Positions 44,121 through 56,604 of a DNA stretch of 64,000 nt are shown one piece after another. Source of the DNA: Histoplasma ohiense (Eukaryota > Ascomycota > Eurotiomycetes > Onygenales > Ajellomycetaceae); the NCBI GenBank assembly GCA_017607445.1, contig JAEVHH010000002.1, positions 5,858,001-5,922,000 of the forward strand, in the 5' to 3' direction. The notes under the pieces were generated by a model. It ran no database searches and was not told where the DNA came from. It saw only the letters and a program-made list of their open reading frames with translations. Each line of letters begins with the position of its first letter. Position 1 is the first letter of the stretch. The position numbers were made by a program, and so were the translations under genes.

Positions 44121-47100
44121 ATTCTTTCATTTCTACAGATACTTAGTATCTTTAACATTCCCGCCGTTATCAGTGGATTTTCTTCTCAGTCAATAATTTT
44201 ATTATACTCAGAACAGCTAGCACATCTGCATTTCGTTGAGCTAAGAATTCTTATTCAATGGACATTGAACAGCCCTTATCGTAGCCTCTCTGTATACATG
44301 CCGGTCCCCCACGCCCACATTGCAATTCGGGGTTTTTCATTGCCTTCCCCACTCATAATGTCTCTATGGGCTGCTGGTTGGACATGAAGGTCTCAAAGAA
44401 GGAATTGGTAAATTGAGCAACCTGGACAAAAATGCTGGGCAGCAATGGCTCCGCTCAGTCGATTCTCGGTTACTGGCGGTCACCAGCATTTATTTTGGAT
44501 ATAGGTAAGTGTCACCGGCCCGAAGAATTGTTGATAATCACCCGACTTGAATGGCTTGTATGCTGGTTACCTTTGTGGAGAATGTTGTACGGATACTTCG
44601 GCGCTCATTACCCATTGGATCTCCAATCTTCACTGCAAGTCTCATCTAAAAGAACTTATGCAGGAGCGGATGATGAATATCCCATCTCGCTCTTCAACTA
44701 CTCCACTCTTCCATTTATATTGACGGATAAGGGTCATCTTGATTCATCCGTGATGATCCTCTGCTAACCGCCCATTTTACACAGGAGGCTAAAAGAGCAA
44801 TTAGGAGGAATAGTGTAAGATCACGTCCATTTTGAAGAATTGATGAATACCATGTAAGCCACCACCTTTTCTTGTACCCGATTTAATTCTACCCCACACA
44901 CATAAAGATAGCATACCTAGTAGACCACTCAAACCAACCCTGTTTCAGAAAGTTGGGGGCTTCCCTACCCCCTGGTACATAAAGAAGGGTCGAAGACCTC
45001 AATCGGAGGGCAAACTTTTGGCCCCAACACCCCAACATCCAAAGACCCCACGCTTCCGTGTATATGAGTGGTCTGATCAAACATCCGTAGCATCATTGCA
45101 ACTCCGGGGAGGTGATGCATAACTCATGCAATATATTTGCCAACTCTACTTTCCCGGTTACCTCCCCCACCACCCCTGGCCTGTTGAGAAATACCCATGA
45201 CCGAAAGGATCATGGCCATCTAGAGCAGCAAGGATGGTTGTAGATTGCGTGGATAAACCTCCTTCGGCTGGGGTAAACCCAGTCATATCTTTAGAGGACG
45301 TGGGGGGAGGGTCGCTCGTGGCCTGGATGAATCTCTTTGGATGGACTGCATTTCGATGGATATCTGCAGGTATACGTCTGGACCGGGCCTTCTGTGATCT
45401 GCTTGTTTGAGCCCATTTTCTGTCTGTCCTCATGTGCAGATGGATTGAAGAGTAGCCTCTTCTCCTTGCGCTGCTTCTTGCTTACTTAGCTTGAAGGTTT
45501 GAATTATATTCCTTTGTTCATGCCTTTATTTTTATTTTATTTTCTCCTTGTGCCTTCCAAAACGAGCACCCAGAGCATTAGCTCTGTGGTTCTAGAATTC
45601 GCTTCACCGAACACAATGACGCGAGACAGCCGCCAAGTGGGACAGGATAGAGCTTATCCACCATTTGCAAGCTATAGCTCACAGACACGCTGGATGCCGG
45701 AAGCCTAGGTGCATAGTTTAGCATTCAATTATTGCAGCCCGGAGAAGGGGATGATCATATAAGAGTTGAAGTTCAACTCCACTACACAATCTCCTCCCCA
45801 GCAACGTTAAATTTTCTGTTCAACTCAATAACACAACCCTGGAGCACAACAAGATCATCCTAGTTTTTTTTTTTTTTTTTTACCTTAGTCAAAATGCAAT
45901 TTTGCAATCTTCAAAAGATCTACCATCATCGAAGTCCCACTCTTCTTCGGGAGAAGAGGATCCAGTTGATCATGACTCTAGTTTGACGTTGTGAAAAAAC
46001 ATCAAATACAAACGTGACAATTGAGAACCACGACCGGAAGTGGAGATGCGGGGGTTTGTTTGTTTAACAGCCTAGACTGCTGGGATTTCAACAAGTTTAT
46101 CAGAGCTCGTCACCCCAGCGTCGAAGCTAGCGACAAATATATCCACAGCGAGTATGTCGCGATTTTTTGATATATAGGCGATTCCGATTCAGCATGCAAC
46201 GCAACGGGTTCCCTTATTGCCCCACCGGTTGGGGCAAGCACCTTACCCTTGACGGTTCTTGTCAGCGTCTAGGGGTGCAAGCACATTTGAACGACCCTTT
46301 CTCTTCCATTCTTGCCGCCGATTTCCTGCCGGACTGAACAGGCACGGAATCTTCCGGATTAATAGTGCGAGAAGTGATCACCACCTTGGTAATCGGTTTC
46401 TGCACTTGAGGAGGCTACCTCAAGGGCATGTCTTCTAATGGACCAATCGGGCGTTCTATGGCGGACATGGCTCCAGTCATTCTCTTGCCAGAAGCCGACT
46501 GATGATGTCCTTGCTCCACATCCTCCATGGGAACAATTCGCAGCGAATGTGAATGGCGCTGTCTCTGGCCAATCACCGATCGAACCACCAGATTCGATGG
46601 TGATCACTGAACCAGACAATCACCGTTGAGGTTCTCGAATGATCGTGAGCTGTCCTGGCTTAACTACTGGTAGGTAGTGGGAAGCAAGGGAGGTTGTTCA
46701 GTTGGAAATCAGCTTGTGGTATGTTTGTCGACATACTGTCCTGTTGCTAACTGACTGATTCCAGTGAGCTACGGAAATGCCACTCCCCAATCCCATAAAT
46801 ATCCTTCTGCTTTGCGCGAGCACTAATATTTTTGTGTTTCCTAACCCACCAGGACCCCCATCATTCGGGAATGTCAGTACCAGAACGATATTGCCAGAGT
46901 TGAAATGTAATTCCCACCAGGGAAGCTTGGCTGGGAATTGCGGCAAGGCTCGGTTCAGAAACTCGAAAAACAGGAGCGATGTAAGTAAGTGAGAGTTATT
47001 TATTTCTGTCTCTTCTATCTTTGCTATCTTCACTTGATGGAGCTAACATTTGTTCTTATAGACCGATATTTAACATACATACGCATCACGTCGTAGCGGT

Positions 47101-47165
47101 TCGACCCCTAACGGCCAATTTCCTTCTTGGAATGGAAAGTACATACATATATACGTACAGTGTAC

Positions 47166-47198
47166 ATGTATGTATATATATATATATATATATATTTA
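47166..47198. repeat. (TA)n dinucleotide tract
   Basis: An almost pure TA repeat flanked by other TATA/GTAC-rich sequence. The tract is non-coding. Confidence 0.8.
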
Positions 47199-48866
47199 TA
47201 TCAACAAAGGTAGTGAAATGGAAAGGACGGGTGTCTAACCCATTCTCTTCCAATTACGCCTCAACCGGTGTTCTTCGGATCCAGCTCGCAATGGCAACTC
47301 TGGTTTTGCGGCGTGCGATTCACAACCAGTAGTAGAACACAGAGACACTCTTTTAAAACAGTCGCAGCTGGCTGTGGGGGGAACCAGGACTTTTATTGTG
47401 CAAATGCATACAATTTTGGATGCACACATCACCAGGTGGGATGTTCGAGGGGTGTTCAGTGCGCGGTGCTGCATGTACGAAGCGGTGAAGAACATTTCCG
47501 GACAGCAAGGTAATTGGCTTGTATGGTGTGTCGTTGTTTTGATGAGATTATATTTTGCTGTTGTGGGATACACATATACGCGCGTGTGTGTGTTGGTCGA
47601 AGTGGAGTAGTAGTTCTTTGTATATATATACATATCAAATTGTGCGTCAATATTACCCGGTGATATACGAGATGACAACCTTTTCGAAGTTGCTGAAGGC
47701 CTCCCATATGTTGACACTCTACCTAGTAAATTGCAGATACCTGCAGCACTCAAGCCAAATGATTTCCTGTTGTCTACAATCAAAGAATCGGATGCAAATG
47801 AAAATACTCTGTTTGTGTATCCAGGCATCATCAAACCATCTGCATTGGACGCATTGTACTGCACCCGGTGAAATACCGATGGGCAATCATGTTTAAGCCA
47901 TTATCCTGGATTCCTGTCAGCCTGCTTCGCCCCATGCATGCGGATATACAGCGTATGTCTATCTACCAGGATACAAACGAGCCAATGGCTAGGGATGATT
48001 ATAAAACGACACATATGGATAATTGGTGTGCATCTCAAACATAAATAAAAGAAAGAAATATATGAAAACACCAAGGTAGCAAGCACAAACACGGCTGTTG
48101 CTATCCACTTTGTGAGTGTCCCTCTTCGATAAATGCTAGTAGTCTCCACTTGAGCTCCTGCATGCATGATAGACCCGGGGATGGAACATCATGGATCTAC
48201 ATCGAAAGAGCGGCCGGGGATGATCATGGAGTGAGATGTTTGGGCGGGGGTCCCTCCTCGGCTTTTCCCCCGTGTCTCGTTCTAGCCATGGAGTTGGGCA
48301 ACTTTGATCGCGCGTTCCAACCTCCATTCTGGGACATCGCAAGGAGTGGTAGTGGCAGTGGCAAGAACGACCGAACCGTGGGGGCGACTTTTCCTTCCGA
48401 CGTTGTCGGACGTTGTCAGATAGGCGCACGATCGGGGCAAGCAAGCTTCTTTGTCTTCTAGAACATGGCTAGCCAATCGGAAAAGAATCCACGCCCCGTA
48501 AACCCCATGAAACCTTGCGACGCCTGACGATGTTGCATTTGCCAAGCGCTGTCCAGTGCCCAGATGCCCAGCCAGGTGCCTAGAGTGGCTTCGCAACACC
48601 CGCAACCGGCAACAAGCAGCAGGCTGGTGATTGATGATATGATTTTGAATTGTCAAGGACGCAAATTTCGGGATTGTTCCTGCTTGTGCTGATATCTTTT
48701 TTTGCAAACCAGGTGCCTGGCAATGCTGCAAATTCCACTCTTACAGTACATCGTCATGCTCCTGGTTGAGTGGTACACACCCATTTCAAACCCCGGAACT
48801 GCCATTGCAAAAATACGGAGTATTTAAATTAAAAAAATGCCAAACTCGGAACTACAAGTGGATCAT

Positions 48867-48867
<1 letters not shown>

Positions 48868-48899
<32 letters not shown>
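48868..48899. repeat. 32-nt poly(A) tract
   Basis: This is an uninterrupted run of exactly 32 A. Confidence 0.9.
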
Positions 48900-48901
<2 letters not shown>

Positions 48902-51445
48902 TAGGGGCGCCGTCACTATGGGGTGAGGTCTTGGCGTGGCTTGGGGCCTGGTGGATGGCGCCACTCATCCCAGTTTTTTCGTTCCTGGATTTCAGGGTCA
49001 GGAAATGGAACAAGCCGAGGGTCCTCAGGTTGCGTTGCATCTCTGCCAGATGCTACATTTCTCGGACTTATGTCCCAGAATTGGGGAGTGGGGGTGGCCT
49101 TCCCTTGGATGTTTAGTGCTATTCCTTGATGATTCCTTGTCTTGCTCTCACATTTGTCAGCCGGGGGGGAAAAAAGAAAAAGGAATAATCATGCCGATAT
49201 GAACTGCGAACTGCTGGCAGCAAAGGAACATTGAAATATCGGGCACCCTTCTTTGTCACCACCCTCGGCTAGTTATCTTAGGTTTCGTAGGCCGAGATTT
49301 CCGCCTACCGCCGGTCGCAGAATAAACGGTTCGATTCCGGGATACTGTGGCTGATCATCCCATCTCCGCCCGCACCTTCCGCCGCCGTCTTCCAGCCGGT
49401 CGTGAACGCGAACAATCCCGGCCCCGAGCTTGGAGGTTGGGTCGCTGTGACGCAATGGAGCGGAAGCTTTCCGAGGCCCACTGTCGGACAGAAACAGCGG
49501 AAGCGGTAAGCGGCTACTAGCATCGGTGATTTCTGCGAATAGGGGGTGCTGGCCGATGCTGTGAACGGACATAATAGACCAATTTTGGGTGTTCCTGGCC
49601 AGGCAGATACTAGAAGATACGAGTAGGTATGAGGACCTCGCCTGTATTCTGGGAGGCCGGGTTGATGCCGGCAATTGACAAATGGTACTTGCTCCTGTTG
49701 TCCTCCTTCCTTTTTTGGTTTTTGCTTCTATTTTTATTTTTTGCTTTTCATCCGGACTGTTGCTTTTCACTGAAGTACTAGCGATTGTGGGGGAGGTTTT
49801 CGGTACAAGTAAGTGCGAGCGCGTTGGGAAGGCCGATCTAGACCACTTCGAATCCAGAAAGTATGACGTCATAGCCAGATAGGGCATAACCGCAGGAATG
49901 TGTAACGTCGAATACTGTTATTGTGGTTATATTTTGCTGTGCGATGTTGAGCCCCAGCTATACGCCGTCGCTTTCCCTTCATTTAATACATATGAACATT
50001 CCTGCCGGGATTTTAAGTTGGGAAACGGTATGGAAGAAGAATTGACCCCAAAAGGAGCTCTCTCCAAATCCACACAGTAGTGTCGCGTTCGTCTGAACTT
50101 TTAGATGCTATGCGCAGCTTTGTATGCCAGTCCGAAGTGTCGTGAGCTGAAAGAAACATTCCAAAAACGAACATGAAGCGAAACTTGCTCGTTCCTTTTT
50201 CTTTCTCTCTCTTTCTTTCAATCCATTCTGGCTTTCAACCATTATTTTGCACTCCAGAGTTACGAATACGCAATTCCAATATATATTCCTTTAGCTCCTA
50301 TTTTTCTTTTTTCTTTCTTTTCTTTCTCTTCTTCTTTTTCATTATTTTCTTTTCCGGTTGCTTAAACCCTGAGATCATCAAAGTGCTCCGCAAATGCCGA
50401 GGATCTCCCAGATTTCCTAGGTAGCGTAACATCACTTCTTTCAGTTAGCATTTCTTGCATGACTAGGGTGACTTCAGCGCATTGAGTTTCGTATATGGCG
50501 CCATGCCGACAGGAACAGGTACAGAGCTCAGGGCGGTGAGAAAACTTAGAGCGTCTGGGGCCATACCGAACCATCCAGTCATCTGCTGTGTTTCCATACC
50601 TAGATAGGCCATAATGCGCAAGGTCCCTCATTCTGGGCAAAATCTGCTGCTGCTGCCCGCTTGCCCTGGCCGTCCAGCTGTGCGACAGGCGTAAAAAAAA
50701 GCCAGGCCGAGATATGAAGGTGGGTTCTGTGAATAGCAATTTTGAGAAAGGGTTAGAGAAGGACAATTGTTTCAACATCTCCTGACCTGCATTCATGATA
50801 CAAAATGGGCTGAAGTGATCTGAAACCAGATTTCTGTTTCACTGGAAAGTTGTTCTTCTTTCAATGAGCAATCAAATGAATGGTGAAATTGCCGGATGCG
50901 TTCAAGGTCGATATGAGCCTAAACTAATCCTCAAGTGGATGCGGTGAAAAAGCATCTGTAATGTACTATTGCGGAATGATTTTGCATGGCTTGCTACCAC
51001 TTCTTGTTTCTCGTGCTGAATGATGCTGAGCTGTTGAGCTGCGAAATGCGTTTCATGGACCCCGGATTTTAAGTTCATCCGCCGGAGTTAGAGCCTTAGC
51101 GCGACCGCCTCGTGCCCTGACGCTAGCCTCTTCAGGACTAATGTATCCGGGAAACTCGATTCTGCCGCAAATCACCGCCCAATGATGCAGTTCTCCGTTG
51201 GCTTCAAATCGGCGCAGGGGAGGGTTTTCGCTCGAAGAATACCGTATACATGTCTGGTCCATGGTCTGGTGTTATATCGTATTAGCATGATACTGGGGTA
51301 TCGTTTGGTATTCATATTATCTGACTCTCTTTTGCCTCAATCTTTTTTCTCTCTTTGATTATATGATCCGTCCTCCACAATCCCTCCTCAGCCGGGCTTG
51401 ACCTCCTGCACTCAATTCCAATTGGACTTACATTGCCAGTAAACC

Positions 51446-52310
51446 ATGGCACCTCCTCGTCAACGGATCGTAACGAACCCTGATGACTCGAGGTCGGAAG
51501 CCTCTAGCGGCACGAGAGAACGGCATCCAACAGGCACAAAGGGTCGGCGACCAGCCAACACCGCCGCTCCCGGCAGTGCAGTATCATCCAGAGATATGAA
51601 AGTCGCAGCTGCTATCACTGCAACCAGCGGCCACAATGCGGGAACTGGTAGCCTGACAGAATCCACTGGAGTAAGCTTCCCCCCTAGTTTGTGCTCGATT
51701 ACTAGCACTTTCATGTCTCGATTTCTCAGTTAAAGAAAAGATTGTCCTTGGGGAGAGAGAGCAAATGCACATTTGGCCGTTGTCCAATAGCGGATTTTAT
51801 TTCTTTTCCGCTATGGGAATACATTTTGCTGACTCCAACTCCGTATGCTTCTAGGTAAATTGGTCAAGCATGCCGCTATCAGTTCTTCACCAGTACCGGC
51901 ACGCCTACAACCTCCCCTGCCCCAGCGCATACTCCTCTCAAATATCCTCAATAATCCTGAACCAAGGAGTTGGTCTCCGATCTCCGACAACCATAGCTGC
52001 TCGACGAGCGCAGCTTGCCTCCCAGCGAAAAAAAGCCGAACACGGAAACAGTTTCCGGTCTTCCAAAAGGGATGATTCTGCGAACAAATCACTAGACGGG
52101 GATAATAACAATGTCGCTTCAGGGATGGACTTGCATCGCATTTCTACTCTTCGCGGACAGGGAAGGGTAACAAAAGACCAGCTTGCCAACGTTGTGAGGA
52201 AGCATTTCAATAACGTGGGACTCATGGAGCAGGATGCTATTGCAAAGTTCTTGTATAAGGTCCGTGAAGAAGGGAAGGGTCGCGAATTTCGCCTGCGGTT
52301 CCAACCATGA
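51446..52310 (+). CDS. sap30: SAP30-type subunit of the Sin3 histone deacetylase complex
   Basis: Exon 1 is 51446-51670 and exon 2 is 51855-52310, with a 184-bp GT-AG intron in phase 0, giving 226 residues. The N-terminal ~75 residues are Arg/Ser/Ala-rich and disordered. Exon 2 opens VNWSSMPLSVLHQYRHAY, then NLPCPSAYSSQI, GLRSPTTIAARRAQLASQRK, and closes with the Sin3-binding region GRVTKDQLANVVRKHFNN, IAKFLYKVREEGKGREFRLR. SAP30 bridges the Sin3 scaffold and Rpd3/HDAC1 in the large corepressor complex in the nucleus. An alternative acceptor inside the intron (CTCAG at 51725-51729) would give an open frame that ends at TAA 51856-51858, so alternative splicing could truncate the protein. The fungal SAP30 family is recalled, not searched. 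Confidence 0.87.
51671..51854 (+). other. 184-bp intron of the SAP30 gene
   Basis: The donor is GTAAGC and the acceptor CTTCTAG. Joining 51670 to 51855 preserves phase and places VNWSSMPLSVLHQY after a Ser/Thr/Gly-rich head. An internal acceptor candidate ends at 51729. Confidence 0.75.
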
Positions 52311-53245
52311 TATGGAGTTGTAGGAAGTGCAACCTTCTCTTCTTGGTTTTGTCATGTTTATTGGACTCTTTCCCTATCGAACATACCCCTGCTTCCTTTG
52401 GACTTTACATACTACTTTGCTTTTTGTCTTTTATGTCCCCTATCCTCGGTGTTGGGAGTCCATTTTCTCAGTGATATCTACCTTTCCATGTTCCGGCATT
52501 GCTTATCCTGTATTTCCTTTTTTTTCATTTTTTCTTTTCTTTCTTTCTTTTTCTTTTTATTTTTCTTTCTTTTTCTTTCTTTTTCTTTCTTTTTTTTTTT
52601 TTTTTGGCTTGTTTGGATACATTTGGCCATCCACCCATTGCAACGTTTCAATATGTAATACCCTCAATTGGCCTGAGGGCGCGTTCACCGCGTGTGACAT
52701 CGAGTTTTTGACGCCCACAATCATTCATATCTCTATCTCCCGACCCATTCCTTGCTACATCTGCCACCTTACCTCGATCTTGGCTTTGTATATCTACACG
52801 GATACGTCAAACCGTTGTAAATTTTATACGCTTGGGAAGCTCTCTAACGCGTTCTCGATAATCCTTTATTCCTAATTACACGTGCTCCACTTTAATTTTT
52901 TTAACACCCTATCCTAACATTCCATGAGAGATGACGAAGCTACAGCGATGCAATCGTTCAATTTTTGATCTATAGAACACATAACTATTTATCCGTGTTT
53001 TCGGCTTTCAACCGTTAAGACAGACAAAGTTGGCATATAAGCCTGCTGGCCAAGCACAGCATCGATTTTGTAATCATACATATTCCGATTTTTCATGACC
53101 AATTTTACATGACTGTACAAATGCGAACACATAGCATATATCATTTCGTATATAACCCGCGAAAATGCAGAGAGGGTGGTTTGTGTATTCGCACCGCCCG
53201 TTGCATGTTCTCCCATTTTTTCCGCTTACACCTTTTGTCCTTCAT
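52311..53245. other. Convergent intergenic region with long T/C tract
   Basis: These 935 bp lie between the SAP30 and MOSC stops. A TTTC/TTTTTC-rich tract covers about 52517-52605. The large open frame across it (52327-52875) is low-complexity and I take it as non-coding 3' UTR sequence. Confidence 0.55.
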
Positions 53246-54862
53246 TCACATTTTGATATAGAAATGCTCACCCTTTTCGAGGACTTTTACCTCATCGCCG
53301 ACACGAAGAGTGAATTCTACACAACTGTGCGTCAGACACTTGCAACTTATTGATTTCAACGGGTAAACGTAATATCCTCAAATGAAGAGGGGGTGGCCAC
53401 GAGCTCAGCAGACGAGGCTAAGCGAAAGCAACCCCTTCAGGACAAGAAAAGAAAAAGAAAAGGACAAAAACACACCTTCAACAGTAGGAACGCATTGCAT
53501 GCCCAAGCATGCATTATATGGATCTCCCGCATCAATGCACCGGAAGCTCTTCAGCGTCTTATCCGGCTCAACGGGATGTCTCACTCCCGTCTTGGGATCC
53601 ACATTTGGCAATCGACACCGCACAGTCCGACACGCTGTATATACTTCAACCCCCTCATCTGCATTCTTGCTGGAATGATTCCGATTACTGTTGTCTTCGG
53701 GGGCTCCATTCTGTCCTTCCCTCTTTTCGATGCCCTCCTCCACCTGTTTGTTCGGCATCTGTTTTCCATTCCGCGGGATGAACTGCACACGCTTCCAATC
53801 ATCTTCCTCAAACGCAGCACTCCCTTCTAAGATAACGTTGGGCCGAAATCGGCGCGCGGATAGCTTTGGAATAGCGTACTTCGTCCGCTCAGCTATCTCT
53901 CGCACACTGGCCAGGCTCAACATATGTACCGGGTATGCGTCTGCGAAACCGGTGGTGGCTTGGAAACCCAGAACCTCCTTACGAGGTGCGCAGCGGAATA
54001 CCTTCCGATGGTGATCCGGATCGATGCGGAAGAGAGTCATAGGCCTTGAGGCGCCGAGGAAAGCGAGTAGGGAGGGTGGGATATGTTTGCCGTAGTCGAA
54101 GGCCATAGGGGTGTCCCTCCATATGCGCACAGAGCGAGATGGATAGGCGCCATTCTCTACGCTTGATGGCGGGGGATGGAGAGGCACATGGAATGATTCC
54201 TCGTGAGCGCAGAGGCCTAGTTTCATTCCGATTGATAAAAGCACGGGTGTGATGCCACTGCCGATTGGGATGCGGGGGAAGTTTATCACTAGAACGCCCT
54301 TTGAGCGCACCTCCGGGCGCTTTGGCGAATAGGTGGATGATGATGGGTCGGGAACCCAGATCTCTGGCCGGATTAAGGCCAATTTGGCATATTTTAGATC
54401 GCGCATCGTGCGGAACACCCATTGCCCGGCTGGCTTATCATCTTTTTGATTCTTTGCGCCTGATTCTGCGGAGTCTACATATTCCGCAAAGCAAAATTGG
54501 CGGTCATATGCCACTCCGGTACTCACAACATCAGCGATATTGAACTCAACACCCGCACAGCTTTTGATCGGATACGCTAACAGAGCCTTGACGCGGATCT
54601 TTCCTCTCCCCGCATCGTTCTGGTTGGTTCGTTTCGGTCTTCCATTGGTGCCGTAGCTGTTTTCATCGTGGAGGTTAGAGAAGCCGTGCAATCCCAACTT
54701 TCGGCATCCCTTAGGTTCGCGTGCTGCATTACGACGGCTTGAGAATTGAAAATACAAAAGGAGGAGTATTGGCGAAAAACATGAGATGTAGATGATGAGG
54801 AGTGAAGTGGTGGCAGAGAAATTCAGCCGCGGAACAATGCCGGTCAAACGAGGGATGAGCAT
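53246..54862 (-). CDS. MOSC-domain protein with N-terminal membrane anchor
   Basis: Exons 54862-53476 and 53316-53246 with a 159-bp GT-AG intron give 485 residues. The last exon is only 71 nt but completes the fold (FTLRVGDEVKVLEKGEHFYI). A hydrophobic segment at about residues 18-43 (SLLIIYISCFSPILLLLYF) should anchor the protein in a membrane. The MOSC N-terminal beta-barrel starts near VKALLAYPIKSCAG. The MOSC domain follows, with GFADAYPVHMLSLAS, RFRPNVILEG, and the Cys-bearing VRCRLPNVDPKTG that resembles the Mo-coordinating Cys region of the amidoxime-reducing component mARC. MOSC proteins bind a sulfurated molybdenum cofactor and act as reductases or sulfur carriers. The first in-frame ATG is at 54862; an upstream GTG at 54883 is not used here. 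It is most like mARC/MOSC1-type proteins; its substrate is unknown. Confidence 0.88.
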
Positions 54863-55777
54863 AGTGGATAGTAAGTAATCCACTGGCAGGTTGAAAAATA
54901 TATATATATATATATTTATGTATGTGTATTTATCAAAGGAAAGATAACAATGTCTTTTGCTGTCTTGATTTTTTTATTTTTTCTTTAAGTTGGCATTAAG
55001 GCCGTTCAATGTAGGTTGAAAGATCGATTCGGCAGAGAACGGCAGAGGCAGGCCCCAGAGGAGTTCGCCTGTGAGGAAGAAGAGAGTACAAGACTTATTG
55101 CAGTTAGCTAGTAGGTAGCTACCACCTAGGCATCGTCTAATGCCTTAGGGAGATCTTATCCATTTTCTATCATATGGTCAAAAATGCTTTTGGATCATGA
55201 CAATTGGATGTTTGTGAATTGGTGAAAAGATTAGTGCTGACTCATGTCTCCCAAAGAAGGATTATCGATTTCAAATGCGTTTGTTCGAGCCTGTAGCAAG
55301 TTTCAAACAGCGGTTTTTGTTTTTCTTTTCTATTTTCTATTTTCCCTTTCCTCATCCTTCTTTATTGCTTCTCTTGTTGAATGCACTCCAAAGTCGCGAA
55401 TACTAGTATTCTATACCAGTTCTAGTGCTATATACAAGAGCGGCCTGCCTTCATGGAATATCTTGTCAGGTTCTTGCAAGTAATATCCTCCCTATATTGA
55501 CTACCTGAATTTCGCATGGCAAAGGCTGCTCCTCCTATGACAATCTAAGCAAAATCATATGGGAACGTTGCTGTTCCCCAGTTCTGGGATCAAGTATCAG
55601 AAGAGTTTTCTAAAATTTCTCAGCTGTCTATCCACAATGAACCCTCATGTGTTGGTGCGTTCGTGAAGGCATGGAGAGTATATCAAGGATCTTGTAACAT
55701 CTCGCTAACTGAAACCCGAGCACTGCCCCGCTGTATACAAGCACTTCCTCTATCATTTGTTCAAGCATTCTCTTTCT

Positions 55778-55802
55778 TGTTGTTGTTGTTGTTGTTGTTG
55801 TT
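55778..55802. repeat. (TTG)n trinucleotide microsatellite
   Basis: About eight tandem TTG units in non-coding DNA. Confidence 0.85.
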
Positions 55803-56337
55803 CTTCATATTTTTTCTAAGGCCATATGCAGTCTGAGACTATGACAGCCTTCACCTCACTAGCCTACCCTTATGTTCGGCTACTCTCTAGTTACATTTCT
55901 CTATTCATAACTGAGTCATCCTTGATGAAGAGACTTCACTATACCATTCTGGATCTAGCCCTCAAGGGGGGCCTTGCCCCACAATTGCTCACGCAATACT
56001 CAGCAGTCCTGTAATGCACTCGTTTATTATTTCCTTATTATCTTCGCTTATTCTTACCTCTTTCCATTATACTCTCGCTACCACTATTTCTATATGTATA
56101 TATATATTGATGTATGTATTTCGCACATCTTCTTTCTCTTTCTTTTCTTCCTTAGCGATTAGCTACACTACACTACACTATGCTATGTTACACTACTATA
56201 CTATATTACTCTACAATATATTACTATTATCTCTGCTACACTATAAACTATCTTCTACTGTTACTCTTCACACTGTCACTACACTTCACAGTTTCTAATC
56301 ACTCAATCTTTGAGAGATGATCTGTTGAGTAATAGTC

Positions 56338-56604
56338 ATGGCCTCTATCTGCAGCATCCACTGTACTTGTGCTACTGCTGAATCTGAAGCAACAAACACC
56401 ATGAAAGAAAACTGTGAAATGTGCACTTCTGCCACTGAAAGTGTGCAACAAGCATCATCTTTCTCTATGAAATTGAACTCTGAGCATAGTTCAGAAGAGG
56501 ATATCTCTTCTGAAGATCTCAGCACAATTGAGACTGAGAAGATAGCTGTGATCAGAAGAATCAAAAAATTACAGACTGAGAAAGAATTGCAAGAACTTCA
56601 ACAG
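56338..56604 (+). pseudogene. Unrecognised ORF interrupted by an LTR
   Basis: From an ATG at 56338, 89 codons run without a stop (MASICSIHCTCATAESEA..., an acidic Ser/Glu stretch, then RIKKLQTEKELQELQQ like a short coiled coil) and then enter LTR sequence at 56605. The protein has no domain I recognise. It could be the head of another transposable element's Gag or of a host gene broken by the insertion. CpG is absent, as in the neighbouring repeats, which favours a transposable-element origin. Confidence 0.35.

Larger units (their letters stand above)
44121..51445. other. Gene-poor intergenic block between tRNA-Arg and SAP30 gene
   Basis: In these 7.3 kb I recognise no conserved protein. Three ATG-started minus-strand frames are the best candidates for small lineage-specific genes: 45433-45158 (91 residues), 50796-50362 (144 residues, Cys-containing RPELCTCSCRHG) and 51262-51053 (69 residues, WAVICGRIEFPGYISPEEA), the last divergent from the SAP30 gene. 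None has a known domain. Also present are a (TA)n tract at 47166-47198, a 32-nt A run at 48868-48899 and T/C-rich runs at 50190-50350. The final ~180 bp are the SAP30 promoter. Confidence 0.45.
54863..56604. other. Transition from genic DNA to AT-rich repeat DNA
   Basis: These 1.7 kb contain the MOSC promoter (TA-rich at 54897-54920), a (TTG)n tract at about 55778-55802, CTACA-rich microsatellite sequence at 56160-56200, and no confident gene until an ATG-started frame at 56338 that is cut by an LTR. CpG becomes scarce from about 55.8 kb onward. Confidence 0.5.

Noticed and set aside
47235..47864. 209-residue minus-strand frame
   Set aside because: It begins at GTG, is built on TA/CA-rich simple sequence, and shows no domain.
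49310..49345. tRNA-like T arm GGTTCGATTCC
   Set aside because: The flanking bases do not form a 5-bp T stem and no acceptor or anticodon arm can be drawn.
49273..49887. 204-residue minus-strand frame
   Set aside because: No domain or family resemblance; composition is consistent with chance in a GC-richer patch.
52327..52875. 182-residue plus-strand frame after the SAP30 gene
   Set aside because: Most of it is a Phe/Ser/Leu run from a TTTC-type tract in a 3' UTR position.
54863..54883. Starting the MOSC protein at 54883
   Set aside because: The codon is GTG; nuclear fungal genes rarely use it and an ATG follows seven codons later.
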